Shown in pieces: positions 1-11,553 of a DNA stretch of 64,000 nt. Both the position numbers and the translations under genes were made by a program. Source of the DNA: Kryptolebias marmoratus (Eukaryota; Chordata; Actinopteri; Cyprinodontiformes; Rivulidae); the NCBI RefSeq assembly GCF_001649575.2, contig NC_051431.1, positions 2,611,594 through 2,675,593 on the forward strand, read 5' to 3'. How positions within the stretch are numbered: position 1 is the first letter of the stretch; each line of letters begins with the position of its first letter. Under the pieces are notes generated by a model. The model did not search any database, was not told the DNA's origin, and saw only the letters and a program-made list of their open reading frames with translations.

Positions 1-511
1 ACTACAGGAATTATTTCTGCTCTACATAATTCATGACGTAAACGACATCTGAAGCCTTCGAAAACATCCAGTGAGCTGAAAGTCTCTGGCTGCTCACCCA
101 CCTAAAATAAAACATGTTTCCTTGTTGATGGACGGTAGACTGAAGCCGAAACGCTCATTTTTTCATCCCAAACTAAGAACCCTGACATTTAATGGATTAA
201 CCTGCCTCCAGAAGGCACCGGAGCAATTAGGAAGAGACAGATGTTTAAAAAAAAGATTTTATAGACAATTAGTGTGACAGAAGAACGATATAGCTGCGAG
301 TGTCTTCTTCCTTTCTTTCTAATCTGTTTGTGAGCTGCAAGTTGTTTATTTGATGAAGTTTAATGTTTTTATTTTTTCGTTTGAAAATGCTCCACGGACA
401 AAAAAAAAGGAAATAAATAAAAATGTAAAAGCAGTTTGCAAGTAGTTATAAAATCAGAACCTCAGTTTTAAAACCAAAACAGCAAATTAAGTTAAATATA
501 TACCCAATTTT

Positions 512-680
512 TATACCAGAGTTTTAGACAGTATTGCGGAATGACTGTCAGCTACTACCACACAGAATTTTAGGTCAGTTTCTCTAAAAATGACTGAATT
601 ATAGACAGTTTTGCATTTGACAGCCACCTGACTAAACAAAGCCATGTAAAAGCGTTGTTTTTAACAGCACAAATGTTCAT
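512..680. repeat. fragment of a dispersed family with a CAGCTACTACCACAC core
   Basis: It contains TGTCAGCTACTACCACACAG, then TTTTAGGTCAGTTTCT and AATGACTGAATTATAGACAG. The same blocks recur near 45,960-46,570 and in part at 16,930-17,010, 37,690-37,800, 47,480-47,650 and 59,310-59,370. Family not identified. Confidence 0.55.
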
Positions 681-963
681 TTAGCTCGGCATAAGCTCAG
701 TAAATAAGGTAGAAAACTGTGAGAAAACAGGAATTTACATCCAGGGCCGTAGCTCCCACTGAGGACCCCGGGGTCCGGACCTCAGTGTTTCTCTGCTGTG
801 TTTATTATAAAAACATGAATCCAATCAAGGCTTTTGAACGGCGTGGTTCTCTGCGTAGCTCCACCAGTTTCCTGTAGGAGGCGCTGCAACTGTGTGCAGC
901 TGCAGCCAAACTCAATGTCTACGAAGAAGAGCGCAGCTTTGCTACCTTACTGCTAAAATAAAG

Positions 964-1262
964 NNNNNNNNNNNNNNNNNNNNNNNNNNNNNNNNNNNNN
1001 NNNNNNNNNNNNNNNNNNNNNNNNNNNNNNNNNNNNNNNNNNNNNNNNNNNNNNNNNNNNNNNNNNNNNNNNNNNNNNNNNNNNNNNNNNNNNNNNNNNN
1101 NNNNNNNNNNNNNNNNNNNNNNNNNNNNNNNNNNNNNNNNNNNNNNNNNNNNNNNNNNNNNNNNNNNNNNNNNNNNNNNNNNNNNNNNNNNNNNNNNNNN
1201 NNNNNNNNNNNNNNNNNNNNNNNNNNNNNNNNNNNNNNNNNNNNNNNNNNNNNNNNNNNNNN
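964..1262. other. assembly gap, 299 N
   Basis: A run of N. Frames spanning it are meaningless. Confidence 1.
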
Positions 1263-2610
1263 TTTGCATCCTGGTCCAGCTCCAAAACTACAACACCTCA
1301 CTGGTATTTGATAAAAAGGTGAAATCTCTGCTAAAATCTTGTGTTTTGAATCAACATTCATATAAACTAATTCATGTCATTTCAGTGAGTCATCATGGTT
1401 GTGCCCTGAGGCTGATCCCCATGGATTTACAAACACACACAAATACATGTCATATACACATTCAAGCCACTTGTTTTAAATAAAAGCTTCTATTTTAATG
1501 AAGTTTTGGTCTTCATTGTAACTAAAGTCTGACTACAAGTTTCACTGAGCTCTGAACGTTTGTGATTAAGGGACCAGTGCATTTTGAGTGGCCAGTTTCG
1601 ACACAGAAACTGTTTTTTTCTCAAACTGACAACATTTCGTTCCACAGAAAATCCAAATTTAGATCACATGAGAAAATATCTTCCACCCATCCATCTATTT
1701 CCTTCCACTTCTCTGTGGTCAGGAAGCAGAAACAACAGGCCCATATATTCTCATCCATCTCAGCTCATAAAATGTAAAAGACTGCATCCATTATATAGTC
1801 ACTGTTACGTCTGCGCTGCTGCAGATCAGATTATTGTTGGTAAAAAAAGGACAAATAAAAGGTTTAACTCAAACTCTAATGTGAAGCAAGTACCAACCCT
1901 GTGGGACTCGTTATAACACATCGCTGCTGCTGTCATTCAGGAGCTCGTTAGCAAGAAATCTAGACGTTCGGACTCACAGCGTCGATGTAACGAGGAGACA
2001 AAGATGGTGGGGGACAGGTGGGCACGGGGAGATGCACCTGCATGCCCGTTTGGAGCGAGACAGCATTGGACACATTTTCTGTATTCGAGGATGCAAACTG
2101 ACAGATCTTGAAGTGTTAGGGTCAGGTGTTGTTTTCAAACTCTCATTTATTCTAACGTAAGACAAAAAGACTCTGCTATCAGCATGTGAGGGTGGCTGTA
2201 GGATTATTAGGAGCTTATAGACAGCAGCAATATGCAGACATGGAATGATCCGTGATTTTACCGCTCTGAGAAGAAACTCCGAGCAGAGAGGTCAATGCCA
2301 CTGTCAGTTTTATCTCTACGGGACATTAAAAACATCAGAGGCTGAACAAAGTGCTTTATAATTCAATCCAACAAAAGGATAAAAACAACTATAAAAGCAA
2401 TAAAACAAGTTGAAGCCGTAATAAAATACAGAAAGAAAATAAAACCATGAGTTCTGTTGGAACTCTGCGGTTTCACACCAGAGCTGTTCGGTCTTCTTTA
2501 ACGGACCGCTTCGTTCGGGCAGGTGTGGAAGTTCATCCAAACTCTGGTGAACCAAACAGGTAAACTCTGGGCTTCGGGTCACCTGCCAGCGAACCTCGGT
2601 GTGGTGAAAT
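1263..2610. other. non-coding stretch
   Basis: AT-rich DNA with no recognisable exon on either strand. Short frames up to about 110 codons look random. Confidence 0.6.
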
Positions 2611-2797
2611 GCCCACCATCCTGCAGGTTTTCCTTGTTTCTCTGCTTCAACACACCTGATTCAGAGGTTAAATCACCTCTTCATGTTCTGCAGAAGCCTG
2701 TTAATCACCCATTGATTCAAATCAGGTGTGTTGGAGCAGAGGAACAAGTAAAACCTGCAGGATGGTGGCCCTCCAGGACCAGGGTTGGCCACCCCTG
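2611..2797. mobile_element. palindromic hAT/Buster-like MITE, left end missing
   Basis: Same family. The right end GGTTGGCCACCCCTG is intact. The left terminal repeat is absent; the similarity begins at CCACCATCCTGCAGG. No target duplication can be identified. Confidence 0.8.
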
Positions 2798-3255
2798 GTC
2801 TAAGCAGTCCATATAATAAGAGGTAAACTGTTCCACAGATACGGAAAACCTGAAAAACCCCATTTACCTTTAGATTTTAATTTGGGTCTTAGAACATCAT
2901 TGACCGAGGGCTTTTACTAGACTGTATTTGTTAAGGAGATCACATAAATATAATGTGGAAAGGTCATTTAAAATGTAAAAAGCAAGCAATAAAATCTTAA
3001 AACCAGTCTGAAAATGGACAGGAAGCCATGACGAGCTGCTGAGATCTGGGTGGTTTGTTAGCAGCACAAACAAGAGGTGATATAATAAAAGCATGAATCT
3101 TTTGTTTTCAGGTGATGTAAAAAATGTATTCATTATATTATTTTATTTTCTGTTACAGCGATGAGTCTTAATTGGAAAATATTGATTTGATGCTGTGATC
3201 TGTTTGTCCAAGTTGTCAAAAATAACCCCTGAAGCCAAGACTGCCAACTGGAGAA

Positions 3256-3560
3256 GCCCATTTCCGCCAGTAAAGAAAACAAAAGCCCAACAGGAAGTCA
3301 TAATTTTGACTTTCAAAGTCATAATTATTAGATTTGAACTTAAAATTATGACTTTCTATCTCATAATTATGACTAAGTCCCATAATTATGACTTTAAATC
3401 TCATAATTATGACTTTAAATCTCATAATTATGACTTTAAGTCTCATAATTTATGAGATTTAAAGTTGTAATTATGAGTTTCTATCTCAAAATTACGACTT
3501 TGAAAGTCAAAATTATGACTTCCTGTTGGGCTTTTTTTTTCTTTACTGGCAGAAATGGGC
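3256..3560. mobile_element. foldback element with internal 21-bp units
   Basis: About 80-bp arms are inverted repeats: GCCCATTTCCGCCAGTAAAG at the left, and CTTTACTGGCAGAAATGGGC at the right. The core is tandem CATAATTATGACTTTAAATC-type units of 21 bp (clearest 3380-3446) that are themselves near-palindromic. Short open frames here only reflect the repeat. No transposase is present. Confidence 0.85.
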
Positions 3561-3842
3561 TCCATACCCAACAGAATAACCAAGGGTATTACATTTTGGA
3601 GGAGGTGTGAGAGGGTGAATTTACATCCTCCTGAAGAACACGACACCACCTGAGTGAAACAAACATGGCCGCACATATTTACGACACACAAACAAATCCA
3701 GAGGAGGCCATTCTTCACTGTTAGGGACAAAAGTAGAGGAGCGGTGACTAACGAGCTTTGAAAAGATGAAACTGTTTTAACGTTAGGAGCTGCTTGATGG
3801 GCAGGAATCTGGTTTATTGGGCTGTTTTTACAATTCAACAGG

Positions 3843-4046
3843 GCTGGTTCCCAAACTTTTCAGCTTCCGACCCATAAAATAACAGTGACAAAGGTGTGTG
3901 ACCCCATCTGTTGGCTGTTTAAATATCAAGTTACAATTAAAAACTGGGTTTTTAATTGTAACTTGATATTTGGAGAGTATCTAAGGACCCATGATTGGTG
4001 TTGGGTGACCCACACTGGGGTCCTGACCCCAACTTTGGGAATCTTT
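3843..4046. mobile_element. probable hAT-like non-autonomous element with a central hairpin
   Basis: The left part, TGGTTCCCAAACTTTTCAGC, and the right part, CCCCAACTTTGGGAATCTTT, are inverted relatives, as in common fish hAT MITEs. The centre holds a perfect 23-bp-arm hairpin (3921-3971). I could not find a clean target duplication. Confidence 0.55.
3921..3971. repeat. perfect hairpin, 23-bp arms, 5-nt loop
   Basis: Left arm 3921-3943, loop CTGGG, right arm 3949-3971. The arm begins AAATATCAAGTTACAATT. Confidence 0.95.
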
Positions 4047-7000
4047 GATTTAGAGGATGATTCAGAGACATTTTGTGGTGAGGATAAAGACTCAAAACTC
4101 AAAGTTTCTGTCCCTAATGAGGCCAGCAGAAAAGTTCATCCCTCTAAATAAAGACACCGAGCTGTAAAAGGTGCTGTTGAAGAAAACGCTTCTAAATTAC
4201 AAGAAATGGAGAGAAAGATTTGTGGAGCTTAAATGAGAATCATGACAAGAAGATTTTATCTGTAATCTCCTTGGGTGTCAGACAGAAAACAGTCTGCACA
4301 CCGTGAACCTCTAACTGAGCGCAAAATCTATTAGCTTTGAATGAAAGTGACATCTCTGAGCGTTCTTCTGCACATAAAAGACGGAAAAATTACACCTTAA
4401 TGAGACAGAGGAGAGAAACCGATGTCCTCGTTGCCTTTCTTATTTTATCTGCGAACAAGCATCTGTCTGGAAATGTCAAACCTGTGGTGTGTTAATAAAC
4501 AGCACACCTTGCCAGGTTATGGATTGTTCCTAATTGTAGCTTGAAGGCTCTGGTGATGATAAACAGAAGCTGGATCATTATCAATCTAATAAATCAGCCA
4601 GTATGAAGTTGTTTTTTATAACTTTTGAATTGGTCGTAGCTCTTTAAATGACTTTTATCAGAATATAGTCCTTTTCATCAATCTGTCTGTGCAGATGACG
4701 TTACCCACCCTGTGAGGAATAAACTACAGATCCAAACCCGCCGTACGTCCATTCCCCGTGCTGTAGCATTCTGTCTTCAGTCTGGTTACAGGGCAGACCT
4801 GCAGCCTCCGCACTGCCTGTCGCTCTGATATATAACTGAACCGGAGCAGACATCATTTAACAAGGGAGGAGGAAGAACGGAGGATATCCACCTACAGGCT
4901 CAGAGGGAGGTGGTCTGACAAGAATTCACACAGAGACAGAAAAAGGAAACTATATATTATGATGTGCAGTAAATGTGTCGCGTGTCAGAGCTGGTTGGCC
5001 CCGGCGGCACGTCATGTGTGACTCTCTGAACACCTGAGCTGATCACAGCAGCAGGTGGAAATGCATCCCTCTCTTTGCAGGGACTTCATCACACAGCGAC
5101 ACACATTTAACACCTTATTCAAGAACATCTTGAACTCTTAATTTGCTCACCGAGGTGAGAAACTGAAGAGGCCTGAGTTGATCACTTCCTTTGTTTCCCG
5201 TTTGCTCGAGTATGTCACTTCCCACAGCTGTCGACAGCTTTTATTAAGAAGCCTTGCTTTATGAAAAAATGTTTAATTTAGTGCAGAAGTATTTTGTTAC
5301 AGCTGTAGAAGTCTTTAAGGGTTGACACGAACAGTGACGGAACGCTGCAGATCAGTTCGATTGCTCTCACGGCTGAATAAGAAACACAATTATCTTTTCT
5401 CTTTTGCTCTGATTAGAAACCTGAGTGATGAGGTTTTAATATGCTGACGGTTTTGGGTGAAGCTGCACGTGTCGAATGATGGAGCGTCTCATGCAGGCCA
5501 CGTCTCGACTTTTACTGACAATTAATATTGATTTACTGATCCGACGGTGATGCAGCTGCAAGCCTGTTAGCAGCATCACAGGAGGGAAGGTTTCGCCTTT
5601 TAGCAACACAGCAGTTCAGAGTTCTTCATGTGAAACAGCAGAAACATTAGGATTTATTCCATGCAAACCAAAGACAGAGATGGGGGGTGGAAACTTAGAC
5701 CCAGACAAAGAGAAGAATAAATATCTGCTTCTTTTAACAAGATTCAGACAAATAAATCTAAATCTACAACAACTACTGGAACCAGAAAGGTAAGAAAAAG
5801 TCTCCAAGAGTGGGTGAGATATAAACACATCTGATATATTTTAAGCTGAATGTTGCACATATTGAGTATAATCTGCATCTAATTCACTGGAAGTTAAGCT
5901 TCTCATATCCAGAAGAAGCACCTTTAGTTTTTGTTTTAAAGAAACTTATTTTATTTTCCTCCTTGGTTGTTTCTGTCGTTAGGCTCTTGATGGTTTTCTG
6001 TCATTTCTAGAGAAATTAAAATAAGACAGCTGAAACTTCCCGTCCCTCGTCTCTTGCTAAACACAGAAAGGTTTAATTCTGAATCTATTAATACGTGTAA
6101 ACATGTCAAAGCTGCTGATTGGAAGCTCATCCTGCTGGAGTTTGGTGCAGCATTTTAATCCGACAAAGACTGGAAGCTAAAAATCTAAAACCTGAAACTG
6201 TCGCTTGTTTCATCCTAATGACAAAAAGAAGACATCCCTGCACACATCAGGGGGACATTTGTGTTTCTGACGTAAAAAACGTGCAACATACTGTAAGGTT
6301 AACAACAGAGCAACTTAAAATTAAGGCTGCAGGGGAAATAAATTTCCTTTTTGTTGTCGGATCTCAACTCTGCACCGATTCATTTCAATTCAAATCTGTT
6401 CCCCCACAAAAAATCGATTATTTTTAAAAACAATAAATTTATGCCCAATCTATAAAATTCAACACATCATTCCCAGGCACAGATAGCAGCAGCAGCTAGC
6501 GTTAGCAGCACTATAATATTTCTGACAGCATTGTGAAGGTTTATAAAACTATTTGAATGAATCAGTATGAAGTTCAATTATTTATGCTTTAACATGAAGT
6601 TAAAGGCCTTTAAGGTAAAGGCAGTAAAATAGTGACATAGTTAACAGCGTACCACTAACACACAAATAAAATTAGGCTCGAACATACCCAATTAAACGGA
6701 CATAAACACACATACATTAAGTGGATTAAGTCACAGTAGCAGACCGAAACAGATACATCAAAAAATAAACATAGTACCTAAATATATGTAAAATTCTCTC
6801 CCTCAATCCACACAAACGATAACACAACTGAAAACAAAAAGTCAGGTGCCAGGGCATACTTCTGTTAATCTGTCAGATTCGTCAAATTCGAGTCAAAAGA
6901 GAAGATGAAAGAAAAAGAGACATCGATAAGAGTAGTAATCACCTGCAGCCTTTTCAGTCTGGGATATTAGGAAATTGATCTTTCTAAGAGTTCTTAATAA

Positions 7001-8029
7001 AGGTTTTTTTTTAAATTTAATGAAATATCGTGCATCTTGAAGCCAATGGACAAATGATGGAGGTCGAGGAGATTTCTATTTCATTCTAATCTTTGTTGGT
7101 ATCATTCATCATCAGCTCATTAGTCCAGTCAGATTTAAACGTTGTTTCTCTGAGCGGAGGTCATTCTACAACAGGTAGATAAAAATGCCTCTGCTGTACC
7201 TGTTAATACCTGCAGTCGATGTTCGACTTTATAAAAAAGGAAACTATTACTCCGTTAAAAGAACATCAGAGCAGCCTTCACCTCCACGATCAGACCTAAA
7301 ACCATCCTCGCCTCTTTCTGCCTCCCTGCAGACTTTCACCTGACACCAGAAAATGAGATTTTTTTGTTTCTTTTTACAATAATCACAGATAGAAATTAAA
7401 CTGTTTACATTCTGGCGTCAGTCCTGACTGACCTTTACGCTGAACCAGGAGGCAAGCTTAAAAAGGAAAATGTTTGTGAGGCATCATGAGGTCTGCAGAG
7501 ATAATCCCAGCGGGAAGAAGCGTGCAATTCGGAGATAAACACTCGGGCGGATGCATAATGGTGAAGGCATGAGTGAGAAACAATGATGGACATGTAGACA
7601 AAGGCAGAGACAGAGGGCGGTAAAAGGAACAAATAGCTGTAATAAATCTTTCAGCTTGTAACCGACACACAGGACAAGCTCAGGGGAAACGACAGAAACC
7701 AGGAGGAACACGAAAACACCACCTCTGTAGACGAGAATTACATAAAACTGAGAAAAAATCTGCAAGAATGAACAGCAGATAAACACAATAAAGACGAGAA
7801 CAGACGCTAAAGAAGGTTCATTTCGAAGAGCAGAGAGGAAACACTGCAGATCTGCAGCAGTTTTCATCATTTTTAATGGAAAACTGAGTTTTCCGCTCCA
7901 CTGCCGCATCATAAAAAAATTAAATGTATTTGGAAATTACATAAAAATGAAGGAAATTAAAATGTAGTTTATTTGCTCTTTTTGCACTGTACTGGCACCG
8001 TCCTAATGGTTCTCCCAGAGAGTTTAAAC

Positions 8030-8213
8030 TCATCAGATGAACTCTTCAAAAAATAAAAGAAATAAATCCTACAAATTAATCTGTCACCATTTCTTTGACT
8101 CCACTCGTACCTCTTCTTTTGAATTGCAACATAATTCATGTTTTTCGTCCATTTGGAAACTATTTTCAAGAATATTGACACGAATATCAAAGATGATCGA
8201 GACGCATAACTTC
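8030..8213. repeat. dispersed repeat, copy A
   Basis: Strongly similar to 11,350-11,553 in the same orientation; shared blocks include AAATAAATCCTACAAAT, CCTCTTCTTTTGAATTGCAA and ACTATTTTCAAGAATATTGA. It differs by small indels. No conserved frame; unidentified family. Confidence 0.8.
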
Positions 8214-9018
8214 AATCGTTTATCGCTGCCTCGGTTCGTGGAGCTACGTTCTCTGGATGAAGCGAGATGATTGTGCTGCTTGTGAATAAGAAGCTCTAAA
8301 ACATTATTTACAAGGTTTACCTCTGGTTCTGTGAGAAACTATGCAAAGAAACGGACCATTATACACATGTATATAATTAGCAGACACGCAGCTGATGTTA
8401 TCTTGTTTCAGCAGCAAAGGAACTCCTGATCTTGCTGTTGCAAAATCACAGATTTTTAAGTTTTAAGGAGAAAACTGTGATTTTTGATTGGTGGTCAAAA
8501 CTTCTGTCTCTTCATCTTCACCATATATCGCCTTCTGAGAAGCTTTCACAGACTTTCTTTAAGCTTTTGGGTTAAGTTAAGCCAGGAAACTGATTTTCTT
8601 GCATGTCTGCTGTCAGGTAAGATGTTTATCTGAAGCCGGGATAACAGAATCATATTCTTAGATCCGGTTCATTTGTTGCCTTCTCCTCTCATCTCCTTCA
8701 TTCATCAACTTTTCTGCACATTCTCTGACACACATACATAAATTCAATGTGATGAATCCGTAAAAAGATGTAAATCAGCTAATTAATCAGCCCTGGCATT
8801 TAAAACTAAATTTATCCTCCCACTTCCAGTGGGGCGAACAGTCAAGCCTGATTATGATCAACATGACTTTTTCTTCTTTTTTTTATTCGAGATGAAAGCC
8901 GAATGAACAGACCGGAGGAGGCGAAACATGAAGTAAAAGGTCAGTTTTCTGCAGGAAGCAAAGACCTGTCAGAGTTTTTCTGTAATTCTCCAGCTGTCGG
9001 TTGTAAATAAATGCACTT

Positions 9019-9047
9019 TGCTTCTCAGGAAATTATCCTGAGAAGCA
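9019..9047. repeat. hairpin, 12-bp arms
   Basis: TGCTTCTCAGGA, loop AATTA, TCCTGAGAAGCA. It is perfect. No tract of T follows that would suggest a terminator, and none is expected in this genome. Confidence 0.9.
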
Positions 9048-11349
9048 TTTAGGGACAAAGATGATGAACATTAAGAAGAAACCAGTGAAGTCCTTCCACC
9101 ATCTGTCCAGGAGGCCTTTAATCCTTCCGGGGATGAACTCTCATCGTAAACGTGTTTCATCCAGGTGGCGTCTCAGCTGGTGCCGCGTTCTTCACCCTCA
9201 CACTTACAGGTCACAGCACCCACACGTCAGAAAAACACACCCTCAGCAGATTTATCACGCATGGAGACTCTCAGCTGATCAGCATTTCCTCTGCAGGCCA
9301 TTTAATGTGTATCGACTTCTGCGTTTTATTATTACGGATGGAAAAAGGAGCAACAAGCGTCAAGACCGCGGCAGGAATCAGAGCTCAGAAAGACTAAATC
9401 TAAACATAAACCCAGGCGGTAAACTAAAGGTTTATCATTCCTTGAAGGAATTTCAGGTCAGAGTTTTGAGCTCGATGTTTGTAAAGTTGATGAAGTTACA
9501 GCCTTTTTTGTGTTGACTGATGTTGATTTGCTGTGGGAGAGTCTCCAAAAGGTAATCAGCTGTAGATGTGGATCCAGAGTTTTATTAAGATTTGTCCCAT
9601 TAGTTCAAAACTTTATAAAAAATTGGATTAATTCACAGGATAGTTTGCTAACAGACAGACAGAGTTGATGCCGAGAGTTACTGCTAAAGTAAAAATATAA
9701 TAAGAAGCATAAAAAACATGAAACAAAGGGAATGACGGGACCATAAATATGTACAAGACAGGTGAAAAATAATAAAAACCTAAAGACCAGAGACATGTTA
9801 ATCAAAATAAACACAAGAACTACGACACTATCTTGATTTAAAACACCCAACTGAGCTGAAAGCATAATTTATCTCTTCCTTAATTAATGATGATTATATT
9901 TGACGTTATTAAACGCTGTAACTAAACGCAGCATGAATATAAAATCTGTTCCCCGATAATGCAGACGGGAAAAAGCAAAACCAACCGGATGATGGAAACA
10001 GGAAAACAGATGCGTGAGCCCAGAGGCTGAAACATCGTTTCTCCACAGCAGCATGAAAAAAAAACACATAAATATGGTCCAAAATCTCAAAAACTGCCAC
10101 TGTGAGTAATCGATTACATCTAATTTAATATTCAACAAACAACAACATGCTTTAAGAAGAATAATCAAGTTCAGAAAAACACATTTCTTTCTTTGCTGAG
10201 AGAAAAGGAACAAATATCTCATCTTAATCCAGTGAACTTCCTGCAGATTTATCACAATAAAAGCTGCAAACTGAAGCTTCATATTTTCAGATTTTACTTT
10301 ATTTATTTTAGAGCTCAAAGTCTTCCTCTCAAACCCTGCAGACAAATATTATATTTTCACACATTATCCTGTGACTCTTTTCATTTTTTATCATGTTTTC
10401 TGACATACGGACTGTTTTTAACTGCAGATCTGCTCCAAAAACTGTTTAATTTTCCTCTTCTGTTTGTTTATGTGACTTACTGATTGTTATCTATCTATCT
10501 ATTATTACTAAAAAAATGATCATTTTATTAATCGTTTTTAATTTACTCTTTAAATCTGGTCTCTTTTTACTTTGTGGCATAAATTTCAGTCTGACTCCCT
10601 CGATGAACTCACAGCCAGCTGTTATTACTTTGGTAATTGCATATTTCTTTTTAATAATAACAAATCTTAATAGTTAAACTGTCGCTCCATTGTTATTATT
10701 TTATGATGGAGCCAGAATATAGTTTTCCCAGAGACATTTACTCCTGCCTTCAAGGTTCAATCTAAGTTCTTATAAACTAATAAACTAACCTTAGGGGATT
10801 CTTGCAGACACAATCAGCTTTATTTCTGTTATTTTGGACATGATTATCCCAAAATTTAAAAAATCCTACTTTATTCTGAGGTTTAGTCTCTAAAAAAGGA
10901 CATAACGTGTGAATGATTAATAAATCCCCTAAGAGGCTCTGTGGGGTTTTATGAATAGATTTTACAGTTAAATTTACAGTGAATCTTTATTATGGTGAAC
11001 TAACAGCACAGGTGAGGTTAACCTCATGGTTCTGACAGTTTGAGACGATTCCACCTGAGCTGACTGATGAAGCCTAAAGATGATCAAACATGGAGACAGA
11101 CGCCAGCAGAGGTGCTTCAGGTCTATTATTAAAACCGCCGGGCGTCCCGGAGGACATGACTGACACGGTTCTGCAGATCACCACAGTAACCCCGCTGGGG
11201 AGGAAGGTGGATGATGCAACGTGCGTTCCCAGCGTTACGCTCGGCGCTCTGCAGGAAGCTGCTGATTCAGTCAGCAAAAACATCTGTTTACCTCAGGAGA
11301 AGGCTTTGCTGATCTGAACAAACGGAAACACGACTGCTACTGAAGAAAG

Positions 11350-11553
11350 ATCAGATGAACGATTCAAAAAAATAAAGAAATAAATCCTACAAATGAGCCA
11401 CTTCAAGTCTGGCACCATTTCTCTTTGTCTCCACTCGTCCCTCTTCTTTTGAATTGCAACACATTTCATGTTTTCGTCCATTTTGGAAACTATTTTCAAG
11501 AATATTGACACAAATATCAAAGATGATCGAGACGCAGAACTTCAATCATTTTG
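11350..11553. repeat. dispersed repeat, copy B
   Basis: Partner of 8030-8213, about 3.3 kb away. It has an extra stretch (GAGCCACTTCAAGTCTGG) compared with copy A and ends similarly at GATCGAGACGCAGAACTTCA. Confidence 0.8.

Noticed and set aside
892..1361. Open frames across the first gap
   Set aside because: They consist almost wholly of N.
3310..3446. Regular 21-bp repeats that might suggest a CRISPR array
   Set aside because: Units are adjacent with no unique spacers, nearly palindromic, and part of a foldback transposon in a vertebrate genome.
7484..7912. 142-codon minus-strand frame with hydrophobic stretches
   Set aside because: Hydrophobicity follows from T/C-rich sequence on that strand; no family resemblance and no supporting exon structure.
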